DNA from: Marinobacter sp. S6332
GTDB lineage: Bacteria; Pseudomonadota; Gammaproteobacteria; Pseudomonadales; Oleiphilaceae
Direction of reading: 5' to 3'
DNA: 64,000 nt
Assembly (NCBI RefSeq): GCF_023016045.1
Contig: NZ_JALKAP010000001.1
Location: forward strand, 424,893-488,892
Shown here: piece by piece, positions 1 through 8,814 of the stretch
Layout: every line of letters starts with the position of its first letter
Position numbering within the stretch: position 1 is the first letter of the stretch
The notes under the pieces: model-generated
Told to the model about the DNA's origin: nothing
Database searches by the model: none
What the model saw: only the letters and a program-made list of their open reading frames with translations
Position numbers and translations under genes: made by a program

Positions 1-170
1 ACCCGACATTTCAAACCATGCACTAGCGCATTGAGTTGCCAGTATTCCGGGAACAACACCCAATCTGCATTGCGCAGCAGTTCCTTATGGCGCAAGTAAT
101 TCTCCGGCTTCAATACAGTGGTATCCGGAAAGCCAAGGGTGCGGAAGACATTAAACGATACGAAGTTCAT
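1..170 (-). CDS. N-terminal fragment of a RimK-like ATP-grasp protein (runs off left edge)
   Basis: The minus strand is open from an ATG at 170 to the window edge and encodes the first 56 residues, beginning MNFVSFNVFRTLGF and containing WVLFPEYWQLNALVHG. An in-frame stop lies shortly upstream, which fixes the start. I associate this opening with RimK-like ATP-grasp ligases of marine gammaproteobacteria, from memory only. The ATP-binding and catalytic parts are outside the window, so the family call cannot be confirmed here. It is divergent from the small secreted protein gene that starts at 329. Confidence 0.45.
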   Translation of the reverse strand, partial: MNFVSFNVFRTLGFPDTTVLKPENYLRHKELLRNADWVLFPEYWQLNALVHGLKCR

Positions 171-328
171 GGGCGGGGTCGCGCTGGTCAAAGTGGGTAA
201 GTTTTAAGCAGTTTTAACCTGGGTGCAAGTATTTTTTGTGAGTCGAATTGACGGTGGTCATGGTTTTTAAAAGCGCATCTGATAATAATTCGCATTATAT
301 TTTGAGTTAACTTATTACGGAGCACACT

Positions 329-697
329 ATGACCATTCTTCGACAGTTTACCGCTGTAGCCGCCTCCTTGCTGATCGCTGTCCCTGCATTTGCAAGCGAT
401 AGTGATCACTTCAAAGGTCAGCCATCACACACCCTAGAGCAAGCCGTTGCCAACTTCTCCGAATACAACAACAAGCTAGAAAAAGTGCTGGCTGGGGATC
501 TAACGCCAGAAGCTATGAACGAAGTGCACCAACTAACATACACACTGGAAAACGCGCTACAAAAACTGGATGACGAGATTGATGCACTTGAGGAGACCCT
601 TGAGAAAGTTCACAAAGCTTCTGAGCACGCCGACCCCGGTACCGTGCGCTCTGCTGGCGAGCAATACCTCAGCAAAAGCCGAAAGCTCGTAAACTAG
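329..697 (+). CDS. Small secreted helical protein (DUF6746-like)
   Basis: A 122-residue protein with a clear signal peptide (positive MTILRQ, hydrophobic core, cleavage after PAFA near residue 22). The mature part is acidic and almost wholly helical, with a heptad-like stretch around residues 70-100 (LENALQKLDDEIDALEETL) that suggests a coiled coil, so it is probably periplasmic. The start is preceded by GGAG at the right distance. It resembles the DUF6746 family of Marinobacter and Halomonas, whose function is unknown. It is transcribed alone, convergent with hrpB, with only about 10 bases between the stop codons. Confidence 0.75.
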   Translation: MTILRQFTAVAASLLIAVPAFASDSDHFKGQPSHTLEQAVANFSEYNNKLEKVLAGDLTPEAMNEVHQLTYTLENALQKLDDEIDALEETLEKVHKASEHADPGTVRSAGEQYLSKSRKLVN

Positions 698-706
698 TAG
701 TGGGCG

Positions 707-3196
707 TTACTTTCTTTTGACGCCCTGCTGGGCAACAGCGGTTAGCGGATCTTCCGGCCAAGGATGTTTAGGATAACGGCCGCGGGTGTCTTTGCGCACC
801 TGCGGATACACGTTAACCCAAAAGCTGGCCAGATCAGCGGTGACCGCCAGCGGCCTTTGGGCTGGAGACAACAGGTGTATCAATACCGGCACCTTGCCCC
901 CGGCCACTTCGGGCGTTTTCGTCCAACCAAACAACGCCTGCAACTTGGCCGCCAAAACCGGGCCATTCTCAACGCAATAATCCAGTGTAACGGAGCTGCC
1001 AGTGGGGATGGTCAGACTGGTTGGCGCAAGCTCAGCCAGTTGCTGCTGTTGCGGATAATCCAACAGGCTGTTCAGGGCGTTTTGTATATTCAGACGCGCC
1101 AAATCAGACCAGCGATGAATGCCCGCCAGAAAGGGGGCCAACCATTGTTCCAGCGACTCTGCCAAAGCCTTGTCACTTACATCCGGCCATTGCTCAGGGT
1201 AGTGCTTTGCCAGCAGCGATACCCTTGCCCGCCACTGCTTGGCGGCAGGCATCCACGGCAGGCTGTCCAAACCTTTACGCCGCACCGCTGCGAGTATGCC
1301 CTGTTGAATCAACTCGGGTGACGGCTTGGTTAGTGGTTTCTCCGCTAAAAGCAGTGCCCCTAACCGTCGGGTTTTACGCGCAATGACTGTGCCGCGTTTA
1401 TCATCCCATTCTGCTTCGTCTTGCTCTTTTATATGGGCGGCCAGATCCGTTTCCAACGTGGGTAAGTCCACTGGCGCAGCCAAATAGATCCTTGCTTCGC
1501 GGGCCTTGCCGTCTAGATCTGCAGCCACCAGCCACTCGTGCCGCGCAAGCCCATCGTCATCCCGCAATAGGGCGCCTTTGCCGTTGCTGAGTTGATAGCG
1601 CGGTGTATCTCCGGGGCGACGTTTGCCAATGCGATCCGGATAAGCGAGTGCTAACAAACGTCCAACTTCTGTGGCCGTGGGCATAGTTTCCTGTTCGCTG
1701 TTTCCATTCGCCTGAGACACGGATAGGCGTTTAGCCTGTTGGCGCAGCGCGTGAAGACGGTGTGGATCTATACGTTGCGACCCACGTTCGCCACGAAGGA
1801 CTCGAATGCGCTCATGCATGTCGGCCCCGGCGCCCGGCCCCAGTATGTCTCTGTCTTCCAGCAACGCGGCAAGCTCAGCTGCCAACCGGCCCAATTCAAG
1901 CGACCTGCCCAATAGGACCATGTGCGCAAGCCGTGGGTGGATGCCCAAGGCTCGGGCAGACTTACCGTGTTCGGTAATCGCGCCATCGTCGTCTAGCATA
2001 TCCAGCCACTGCAGCAGTTCCACGGCCTGCTGCCAATGAGCTGGCGGTGGCGGATCTATCCACACCAAGTTATCCGGTGTTCGGGCACCCCATTGCGCCA
2101 GCTCAAGCGCCAAAGGCGCGAGATCGGCCTCGCGAATCTCCGGTGGCGTAAATTCCGCTAGCCCGAATTGCTCAGACTCACTCCACAACCGATAGCACAC
2201 GCCCGGCTCCACACGGCCTGCGCGGCCTTTGCGCTGCTCTGCGGAAGCCTTGGACACACGGCCGGTTATCAAACGCGTCATGCCGCTGTTCGGGTCAAAC
2301 ACGGCCCTGCGTTGCTGGCCGCTATCCACCACCACGCGCACGCCCTCAATGGTCAAACTGGTTTCGGCAATGGCGGTTGCTAGTACCACTTTGCGGGTGC
2401 CTGCCGCAGCTGGCGCAATGGCCTGATCCTGCTCTGCTGCTTTGAGATTGCCAAACAAGGGCGCAATCACTACATTCGAAGCCACCTGCCCGGATAAACT
2501 CTGGGCCACCCGGTGAATCTCACCTGCGCCCGGCAAAAACACCAGTATTGAACCCAGCTGCTGCGCCAAGGCTTCGGTGATGACCGCCACTGTGTGATCC
2601 ACCAGCCGTGGATTGCGATGGGTGGCAGGTACAGGGCGATATAACACATCCACCGGGAAGGCTCGCCCTTCGCTGCTTAAAACAGGTACATCTCCAAGCA
2701 TACGGGCAATGGGCGCAGTATCTAATGTCGCGGACATCACCAGCACCCGTAGATCTTCTCGCAGCGCTTCTTGTGTTTCCCGCACCAACGCAAGACCGAG
2801 ATCCGCCTGAAGGGAACGCTCATGAAATTCATCGAACAACACAACGGCGTAGTCTTCCAGCATGGGATCGCTCTGGATCAGCCGGGTGAGAATACCCTCG
2901 GTGACGACTTCAATACGCGTAGTGCCAGACACTTTGGTGTCCAGCCGAGTGCGGTAGCCGATGGTTTGCCCGGGCTTTTCACCCAGCTGCGACGCCATAA
3001 ACCTTGCAGCCGAGCGGGCTGCCAGCCGCCGTGGCTCCAACATCAGGATCTTTTTACCATGCAGCCATGGAGCGCCCAGCAATGCGAGGGGCACTCTCGT
3101 CGTCTTGCCTGCGCCAGGGGGTGCTTGCAAAAGCGCCGTGGTGGTCTGTTCCAGAGTGTGTTTCAACTCTGGGAGAATGTGGTCTATTGGGAGCAC
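707..3196 (-). CDS. hrpB: ATP-dependent RNA helicase HrpB
   Basis: A DEAH-box helicase of the HrpB family, about 829 residues from the chosen start, close to the usual family length. Visible motifs are Walker A (QAPPGAGKTTRVP), DEFHERS (the DEAH box here is DEFH), SAT (VMSATLD), and QRKGRAGR in the second RecA domain, followed by the HrpB C-terminal region. The frame is open upstream to 3493, but that would overlap the transporter gene by 289 bases; a GTG at 3196, eight bases after the transporter stop, gives a normal HrpB N-terminus (VLPIDHILPEL). It is probably co-transcribed with the transporter. The substrate of HrpB in cells is not well defined. Confidence 0.93.
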   Translation of the reverse strand: MLPIDHILPELKHTLEQTTTALLQAPPGAGKTTRVPLALLGAPWLHGKKILMLEPRRLAARSAARFMASQLGEKPGQTIGYRTRLDTKVSGTTRIEVVTEGILTRLIQSDPMLEDYAVVLFDEFHERSLQADLGLALVRETQEALREDLRVLVMSATLDTAPIARMLGDVPVLSSEGRAFPVDVLYRPVPATHRNPRLVDHTVAVITEALAQQLGSILVFLPGAGEIHRVAQSLSGQVASNVVIAPLFGNLKAAEQDQAIAPAAAGTRKVVLATAIAETSLTIEGVRVVVDSGQQRRAVFDPNSGMTRLITGRVSKASAEQRKGRAGRVEPGVCYRLWSESEQFGLAEFTPPEIREADLAPLALELAQWGARTPDNLVWIDPPPPAHWQQAVELLQWLDMLDDDGAITEHGKSARALGIHPRLAHMVLLGRSLELGRLAAELAALLEDRDILGPGAGADMHERIRVLRGERGSQRIDPHRLHALRQQAKRLSVSQANGNSEQETMPTATEVGRLLALAYPDRIGKRRPGDTPRYQLSNGKGALLRDDDGLARHEWLVAADLDGKAREARIYLAAPVDLPTLETDLAAHIKEQDEAEWDDKRGTVIARKTRRLGALLLAEKPLTKPSPELIQQGILAAVRRKGLDSLPWMPAAKQWRARVSLLAKHYPEQWPDVSDKALAESLEQWLAPFLAGIHRWSDLARLNIQNALNSLLDYPQQQQLAELAPTSLTIPTGSSVTLDYCVENGPVLAAKLQALFGWTKTPEVAGGKVPVLIHLLSPAQRPLAVTADLASFWVNVYPQVRKDTRGRYPKHPWPEDPLTAVAQQGVKRK

Positions 3197-3204
3197 GTTT
3201 GGCT

Positions 3205-4419
3205 TCAATCGTGCTGAATCGTTCTTGCGTGCCAAGCTTCTGGGCGGGGCACAAAGAAGACGAAGATCAGGCCGAAAACCAGCGCGCCTACGCCGATTCC
3301 GAAGGCAGATACCAGCGTGCCACCCGCATCGAGCCATTGTTTGGTGAGCCATGGGCCGACCATTTGGGTGAAACCGTAGAGGGCAACCATGGCCGCTGAC
3401 AAACGTGGGCCCTGATGTGGGTGCAGGGCGCGGCCGAGGCGTTGGGTCAGCAATACGGTACCCAGAAAAGTGCCGCCTACCAGTGCTGCGCACAGCATTA
3501 TGCCCAGAGCACCGGGCAAAACGACGGCGGCCACAACCCCTACCAACTGAATAAGGAAGTTCAATTTGAGTGCAGGTATGTCACCCATTTTGCTTCCGAG
3601 TTTGTTCCAGACCCATGCGGCGGGAATGGTGCTCAGGGCAACAATTAGCCAAGCGCCATCCAGCAGCCAATGCTCAGCATCCAGTTCCAGCTTCGCCAAC
3701 AATGGCAGAAAAGTCATGGGGAGGATGTACCCCAGCCCTGCACCCGCGTATGAGAGAAACAAGGGGATGCTGGCACGGTCTATAAGCGGGGTGTTGGTTG
3801 TGCTTTTGCCATTTTTTGCCGACTCTTGGTCTGGCACTTCTAACTTCATCAGCCGGTAAGCGCCCCAAATGGCCAAAGGAATGGATGCCAGTGCCACAGG
3901 CCACCAACGCTCAGCGCCTTCCAGCCAATCAGCGGTGCCGGTAACCAGCCCACTGGAGAGCAACAAACCCAAGCCCACACCAATGTAGACCAACCCACTC
4001 ATGCTAGAGCGGTTGCGCAAGACCAACCATTCAAGAATCAGCGCAGGCGCCTGTACGAAAACAACACCATTGGCCACGCCGTTCAGCCAGCGTGCAGTTG
4101 AAATGGCGGTGAGGTTGTCTGTTTGGGTAACGAAGATGGTGGTTAACACATGCACCACAAGAAAGGCTGGCAACAAAATACGGATATGGCTAACCCGATG
4201 CCAACGAATCGCCAACATGGCACCCACTAGATAGCCGAAGTAGTTCCAGGTGGCGATGGCGGCACCTTCTGGTGCGGTGAGCTGGCCATCGCCGATCAGA
4301 TAGGGCAACAGCGGGGTGTACACAAAACGGCCAAGCGTGTGCACCACCAAAAGTACGATGGCACCTGCGGCCAGAACGCCAAAGAGTTCTTTCGGGGTTG
4401 TGGAGTTCTGTTGGTACAT
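3205..4419 (-). CDS. MFS transporter, YbfB/YjiJ-like
   Basis: A 404-residue integral membrane protein with about 12 hydrophobic segments in two halves and a soluble central loop near residues 195-215 (EVPDQESAKNGKSTT). The N-terminal half (LLVVHTLGRFVYTPLLPYLI, WNYFGYLVGAML) matches the YbfB/YjiJ type of the major facilitator superfamily. The substrate is unknown and nothing nearby points to one. The stop lies eight bases before the probable hrpB start, so the two are likely co-transcribed. Confidence 0.85.
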   Translation of the reverse strand: MYQQNSTTPKELFGVLAAGAIVLLVVHTLGRFVYTPLLPYLIGDGQLTAPEGAAIATWNYFGYLVGAMLAIRWHRVSHIRILLPAFLVVHVLTTIFVTQTDNLTAISTARWLNGVANGVVFVQAPALILEWLVLRNRSSMSGLVYIGVGLGLLLSSGLVTGTADWLEGAERWWPVALASIPLAIWGAYRLMKLEVPDQESAKNGKSTTNTPLIDRASIPLFLSYAGAGLGYILPMTFLPLLAKLELDAEHWLLDGAWLIVALSTIPAAWVWNKLGSKMGDIPALKLNFLIQLVGVVAAVVLPGALGIMLCAALVGGTFLGTVLLTQRLGRALHPHQGPRLSAAMVALYGFTQMVGPWLTKQWLDAGGTLVSAFGIGVGALVFGLIFVFFVPRPEAWHARTIQHD

Positions 4420-4561
4420 GCTGTCGGTTCCGGCGAGTGTGTTTCAGCCGTGCAGTTTATGCGAGTACCGCAGCGATGTCAGTTTGACCTTAGCAGAACC
4501 GCTCGGTTGCCGGACAATCTGAAGAGAAAAAGCTCCTTTTACAATCTACCGCATGACCGTC

Positions 4562-4888
4562 TTAAGCTTGCGAAACACCATAAGCCCGCTCTACCTTTGC
4601 TATTCGCACCTCGAATTCGGAATACCAAGTTTTATGGCCCAAACGCTGAGCTTCAAGGTGCTCAGCATTTTGTTTCCAGTTTCGAATCGCTTCCTCGCTC
4701 GACCAGTACGAAACGGTAATACCCACACCCTCACGGGCGGACTCGATACCGAGAAACCCCTCCTGCTGGGCTGCCAGCTCAACCATTCTGTCAGCCATAG
4801 CGCTGTAACCATGGTCACCATCCGTGCGAACAGAGCTGAAAATCACCGCGTAATATGGCGGATTTGGAGTTTTAGCGATCCCTGACAT
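4562..4888 (-). CDS. Antibiotic biosynthesis monooxygenase (ABM) family protein
   Basis: A small protein of about 108 residues with the ABM dimeric alpha-beta barrel pattern: YYAVIFSSVRTDG first strand, YSAMADRMVELAAQQEGFLGIESA helix and turn, then GITVSYWSSEEAIRNWKQNAEH. Family members oxidise small aromatic substrates or degrade haem, but many are uncharacterised, so the reaction is not assigned. The ATG at 4888 was preferred over upstream in-frame codons because AGAGGA lies just before it and the extra 16 residues do not fit the family. It lies 22 bases downstream of the small membrane protein gene. Confidence 0.85.
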   Translation of the reverse strand: MSGIAKTPNPPYYAVIFSSVRTDGDHGYSAMADRMVELAAQQEGFLGIESAREGVGITVSYWSSEEAIRNWKQNAEHLEAQRLGHKTWYSEFEVRIAKVERAYGVSQA

Positions 4889-4910
4889 GACGTCCTCTTT
4901 GTGCTTGCAC

Positions 4911-5192
4911 TTACCCGCTCCCCACTGACTGTGCAATCAATGCCGCCACAGATATAAGTGCAGCTAAGCCAATTAACGAAACTATAAAGCCGCTCAAGGT
5001 ATTAACGTAACTTTGATCATTGATCGGCTCTTTGGGGAAGTAACCAAAACTAAGAATGCGGCATACAGGCCATCCAACGTACCAACCGAGCTCCCAGAAA
5101 CAAAGCTCCCAAATAAGCCAAATCAAAGAGCGAACAACTAGACCCGCAAAGCGCAGTATGGATTTAATCAAACCTTCAGCTATTTCTTCCAA
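4911..5192 (-). CDS. Small inner-membrane protein, unknown function
   Basis: A 93-residue protein rich in Trp with two hydrophobic stretches, near residues 15-45 (LVVRSLIWLIWELCFWELGW) and 65-90 (LSGFIVSLIGLAALISVAAL). No family is recognised. The only credible start is a TTG at 5192, preceded by AAGGA about nine bases upstream; there is no ATG in the frame. It lies just upstream of the ABM gene on the same strand, and the two may form a small operon. Confidence 0.55.
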   Translation of the reverse strand: MEEIAEGLIKSILRFAGLVVRSLIWLIWELCFWELGWYVGWPVCRILSFGYFPKEPINDQSYVNTLSGFIVSLIGLAALISVAALIAQSVGSG

Positions 5193-5294
5193 TGAGTGAA
5201 ATCCTTCGTGAACATAACGGCCACTACCCGCAATGGGGTAGCCAACTTCAGGGCTGGCGGCGAGCCAAATGGAGATACTCAGCTTGATTCGTTT

Positions 5295-5954
5295 TTATGT
5301 GTCCTTGCGATTGGCTTTAGCCCACAAATAAATGCGCTCAAAAGCCTCTGCGAGATGTTCGGGGTTGTGGGGGGGCTGAATCAATGCGGCTAGCTGGCCA
5401 TCCGGGTTTATCAACGCAAAATGCCCGCTGTGGTCGACCAAGGTTTCGCCGTCCACATCACGATGCACAAACACCGCACTCAGGCTTTGAGCCAGTGCGC
5501 GCAGTGTTTCCAAATCGCCAGTCAAGCCGTGGAAGTTCTCACCGAAAAAACCGGTGTAAGCTTTGAGCTGTTCAGGCGTGTCATTTTCGGGGTCTGCGCT
5601 AACCAGCAGGTAATCTGGCTGGGGCAGCTCTTTCGAGAGTAACTTATCGGTTCGGCGCAGGTTCGCCATTGCGGCCGGGCAGATATCCGGGCAGTTGGTG
5701 TAGCCCACGAACGCAAACGTCCATTTGCCACGAAGGCTGTCCCGGGTAGCGGTTTCGCCGTTTTCGTTGGTGAGCGTGAATTCGACCAACGACCGGGGCT
5801 GGTCATACACATAGGTATTCATTTCAGCAAGATCCGGAGCAGGCGTTGGCTCCCCGTTATCCACCAGAAATACCTGCCGACCTATAACCAGGCCAAATAC
5901 GAGTACAACCAAGAGCAGAAGTACAAATAAGGTGACCTTCAGCGAACGATTCAT
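5295..5954 (-). CDS. SCO1/SenC family copper chaperone
   Basis: A 219-residue membrane-anchored, thioredoxin-fold protein. An N-terminal anchor (residues 8-30) precedes the copper-binding CxxxC (Cys88 and Cys92 in NCPDICP), and a later VDHSGHF supplies the expected histidine. SCO proteins deliver copper to the CuA centre of cytochrome oxidase subunit II outside the cytoplasmic membrane, which fits its place downstream of cyoE at the end of the oxidase assembly genes. An 80-base hairpin lies between cyoE and this gene and may separate their transcription. Confidence 0.92.
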   Translation of the reverse strand: MNRSLKVTLFVLLLLVVLVFGLVIGRQVFLVDNGEPTPAPDLAEMNTYVYDQPRSLVEFTLTNENGETATRDSLRGKWTFAFVGYTNCPDICPAAMANLRRTDKLLSKELPQPDYLLVSADPENDTPEQLKAYTGFFGENFHGLTGDLETLRALAQSLSAVFVHRDVDGETLVDHSGHFALINPDGQLAALIQPPHNPEHLAEAFERIYLWAKANRKDT

Positions 5955-5996
5955 TATTGCTCCAAATGGAAAACTCTACGGTAACGCAGCGACAGT

Positions 5997-6076
5997 AGGA
6001 GGGGTGCCTTTTCTGCAGGGAAAAAGATGTCTGAGCGCAGCGAGTTGTTTTTCCCGGAAGAAAAGGCACCCCTCCT
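5997..6076. repeat. REP-like palindrome, copy A
   Basis: An 80-base palindrome with perfect 18-base outer arms (AGGAGGGGTGCCTTTTCT at 5997-6014, complement at 6059-6076) and inner GGGAAAAA / TTTTTCCC arms at 6018-6025 and 6048-6055. The centre, GATGTCTGAGCGCAGCGAG, is shared with copies at 22711 and 23008. It lies between cyoE and the SCO gene and could act as a transcription terminator or mRNA 3'-end stabiliser. Confidence 0.85.
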
Positions 6077-6096
6077 GCTGGCGCGTCTGCACCAAG

Positions 6097-7017
6097 TCAG
6101 AAAAACACGTAATGATCCACAAGGAGTACCACAAACAGCGCCATCAGGTAAGTGATGGAATATTTGAAGGTGTTGAGAGCTACCCGGCGATCGTCGCCTT
6201 TCAGCAGCTTTATGGCGTACTGGAGGAAGCGCAGGCCGAGAACCAAGGCGCCCGCCAGATAAATCCAGCCGGACATACCTGTGACAAAAGGAAGCAGGCT
6301 GACTGCCAGCAACATCAGGGTGTAGAGCAGGATGTGCAATTCGGTGAATTTATTGCCATGGGTGACCGGCAGCATAGGAATGCCAGCTTTGGCGTATTCT
6401 TCTTTACGGTGAATCGCCAAAGCCCAAAAGTGTGGGGGCGTCCAAGCGAAGATGATAAGAACGAGCAGCAGAGCATGACCCTCTACCTGACCGGTTACGG
6501 CCGTCCACCCGAGTAGTGGCGGCATGGCCCCCGCTAACCCACCAATAGTGATGTTCTGAGGCGTGGCCCGCTTTAGGAACAGGGTATAAACGCCAGCGTA
6601 ACCAACCAATGAAGCCAAGGTAAGCCATGCGGTTAGATGGTTCACCTGCCACATCAACACCACCATACCAATACTGGCCAGCAGAGTGGCAAAGGTTATG
6701 GCTTCTACCGGAGAGATTTTACCGGTTGCCACAGGGCGCTTACGGGTACGGGCCATGACGGTATCGATTTTTTGGTCGACTACATGGTTGACCACGGCGG
6801 CAGCACCAGCAAGGAAGGCTATGCCAAGGTTGCCCCAGACCAGCACACTCAAGCTGGGCAGGCCGGAGGTGGCCAATAACATGCCAATGGCCGAGGTCAG
6901 GATCATCAAGGCCACAACATTGGGCTTGGTCAGCTCCAGATAATCCCGCCAGGATATAGCCCGCGAGGATTGACTGGTCGTGTTCTGGGCCGGCAGTACG
7001 TCCACGTGCTCACTCAT
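6097..7017 (-). CDS. cyoE: Protohaem IX farnesyltransferase (haem O synthase)
   Basis: A 306-residue UbiA-family polytopic membrane enzyme that adds a farnesyl group to haem B to make haem O, the precursor of the haem A needed by the aa3 oxidase encoded nearby. The prenyl-diphosphate-binding NxxxDxxxD motif is visible (NHVVDQKID, near residue 79), with about eight membrane segments. Its ATG overlaps the ctaA stop in ATGA, so translation is coupled to ctaA, which makes haem A from its product. Confidence 0.95.
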   Translation of the reverse strand: MSEHVDVLPAQNTTSQSSRAISWRDYLELTKPNVVALMILTSAIGMLLATSGLPSLSVLVWGNLGIAFLAGAAAVVNHVVDQKIDTVMARTRKRPVATGKISPVEAITFATLLASIGMVVLMWQVNHLTAWLTLASLVGYAGVYTLFLKRATPQNITIGGLAGAMPPLLGWTAVTGQVEGHALLLVLIIFAWTPPHFWALAIHRKEEYAKAGIPMLPVTHGNKFTELHILLYTLMLLAVSLLPFVTGMSGWIYLAGALVLGLRFLQYAIKLLKGDDRRVALNTFKYSITYLMALFVVLLVDHYVFF

Positions 7018-8138
7018 GCCGTTATCTCCTGATGCATTATTGTTGTATGTGTTGCTTTTACAGCTTGTGCCTGAGGCAGCAGGTGGTGCCGCCAGATCAG
7101 GTATATCACCGACAGCAGCAGCCCGGCACCCATGGCGTTATGGGCGACTGCAATCGGCAGGGGAATATGGAACACAATGTTGGCGAGCCCCAGAGTTATC
7201 TGAGCCACCAGCGCTGCGGTAACAAGCAACACGGGGCGATGCAGTTCGCGGTTTTTGCTTCGGCGCCAAATCAAGGTAAGCAGTACAGAAAAGTACGCCA
7301 GAACCACTAGGGCACCGACTCTGTGGGTTACGTGTATAGCTACGCGTCCATCGGCTGTGAGCTGCCCGCCCAGATAGTTAGGGCCTACATGTTGGGTGAT
7401 ATCAAAGCCGTGCTGGAAATCCATGCCTTCCGGCCACCATTGGCCCTGACAAGTCGGCAGATCAGTGCAAGCGACGGCGGCGTAGTTGGAAGCCGTCCAA
7501 GCGCCTAAGGCAATCTGCACAACAATCAACAGCAGACCGCCATAAAGCCAAGGGCGAAGGCTGGCGAGTCGGGAAGCAGCCACAGACGGCTTCAGGGGTT
7601 TTTCTGGATCTGTTTTAGCAGCACCAGTTTCTGCCGCCGAGAACTTTCTTAACCTCAGCACCAGCAGGGTCAGTAAGCTCAGCGTGGTAAAGCCTCCAAG
7701 AAGATGAAGGGCAACAACTTGCGGCCAGAGCTTCAACGTAACCGTCCACATGCCAAAGGCACCCTGAAGCAGGATAAAACCCGCAATAAACAGGGGCAGT
7801 TTGAAAGGCACGCCGCTTCGGCGCTGACGGACTGCGCTTGCGGCCAAGCCGAACACCACCAGCCCCAGTGTTCCCGCTGCATAGCGGTGGATCATTTCCG
7901 GCCAGCCTTTAGCCACATCTACCGGTGTATCCGGGAAACGGGCATTAGCTATGGCAATGTGGGTGTCGCTCTGGGGTACGGTCAGAAAGCCATAGCACCC
8001 GGGCCAGTCCGGACAACCCAGCCCGGCATGCACCAGCCGTGTCCAGGCGCCAAGCATGATGACCACTACGGCGAGAACCACTGCAAAAGTCGCCCAATTT
8101 GCCATGGCTCTGGGCTGGCTGTCGGTAGGCAGGTGCAT
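7014..8138 (-). CDS. ctaA: Haem A synthase (COX15/CtaA)
   Basis: A 374-residue polytopic enzyme of the COX15/CtaA family that oxidises the C8 methyl of haem O to give haem A. It has eight predicted membrane segments and conserved histidines, such as HRYAAGTLGL and HVTHRVGAL. The frame is open further upstream, but the ATG at 8138 has GGAGG about eight bases before it and gives a normal N-terminus (MHLPTDSQPR). The stop overlaps the cyoE start by four bases. Confidence 0.93.
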   Translation of the reverse strand: MHLPTDSQPRAMANWATFAVVLAVVVIMLGAWTRLVHAGLGCPDWPGCYGFLTVPQSDTHIAIANARFPDTPVDVAKGWPEMIHRYAAGTLGLVVFGLAASAVRQRRSGVPFKLPLFIAGFILLQGAFGMWTVTLKLWPQVVALHLLGGFTTLSLLTLLVLRLRKFSAAETGAAKTDPEKPLKPSVAASRLASLRPWLYGGLLLIVVQIALGAWTASNYAAVACTDLPTCQGQWWPEGMDFQHGFDITQHVGPNYLGGQLTADGRVAIHVTHRVGALVVLAYFSVLLTLIWRRSKNRELHRPVLLVTAALVAQITLGLANIVFHIPLPIAVAHNAMGAGLLLSVIYLIWRHHLLPQAQAVKATHTTIMHQEITA

Positions 8139-8163
8139 CAAGGTAGTTCCTCCAGGCTGTGCC

Positions 8164-8814
8164 TCAGCCCACCTGTGACAGTTTGAGCAGGTGTTTGAGA
8201 TCCTTGAGCATGTCCTTACCGGAGTTCTCGGGGCCATAATGCATCATCACGTTACCGAAGGGATCGATTAACATAATACGCGGCTCTTTTTCCGGGTTAA
8301 TGCTTGCAGGCCAGCCCGGTGTGGTACCCGGCACTGGTCTCAGGCGCTCCATCAACCGGTATTCGGTGGGCCAGCGCGCCGCTAGATCACCGGAAATGCC
8401 ACCCAGTACGGCGGCTCGGGATACGCGGTTAGCGTTTTTGCCCAGTGCAATATTGGCCTGCCGGGCAAGGTAGAGAAGTTCTTCGCAACGGCTATCGCAC
8501 TCGCCAGCTGCAACCACGAGTAGCCACTGGGGATCTGTCTGGCCTGCGCTAAAGCGTTCAGCCAGAGGCTCGCCCGAGAGCGTCTCAAGATTAAGCGCGG
8601 CAACAGGCACCGTCGGACTGATCAATGCGCCCTGATTGGTGTGGCCTGCCGGGTTTAGCCAACCGGTATAAAACATAATAGTGGCCAAAATCATCGGCCC
8701 AAACCCAAGTGCAAACAGCAACATAGCGGTGCGTCTGCCTCTGCGGACCTGTTCCGGTGTAGGGCCTTCTGTTTCTTCTTGCTGTGGTAATTGGTTAGCC
8801 ATTGTCATTGTCAT
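8164..8814 (-). CDS. Oxidase-cluster membrane-anchored thioredoxin-like protein
   Basis: A 216-residue protein with one N-terminal membrane segment (residues about 29-50) and an extracytoplasmic domain with the outline of a thioredoxin fold (WLLVVAAGECDSRCEELLYL, then PRIMLIDPFGNVMMHY). A CDSRC motif near residue 105 is compatible with redox or copper handling. Similar genes lie between surf1 and ctaA in Pseudomonas-type oxidase clusters, so a role in oxidase assembly is likely but unproven. The start overlaps the surf1 stop by 20 bases; ATGs at 8814, 8808 and 8802 are all possible. Confidence 0.75.
   Translation of the reverse strand: MTMTMANQLPQQEETEGPTPEQVRRGRRTAMLLFALGFGPMILATIMFYTGWLNPAGHTNQGALISPTVPVAALNLETLSGEPLAERFSAGQTDPQWLLVVAAGECDSRCEELLYLARQANIALGKNANRVSRAAVLGGISGDLAARWPTEYRLMERLRPVPGTTPGWPASINPEKEPRIMLIDPFGNVMMHYGPENSGKDMLKDLKHLLKLSQVG

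Noticed and set aside
764-1321. Plus-strand frames opposite hrpB
   Set aside because: Antisense shadows of the helicase gene without ribosome binding sites or recognisable motifs.
3197-3493. N-terminal extension of hrpB to 3493
   Set aside because: It would overlap the transporter gene by 289 bases, and the extra residues are low-complexity, Arg/Pro-rich and unlike HrpB.
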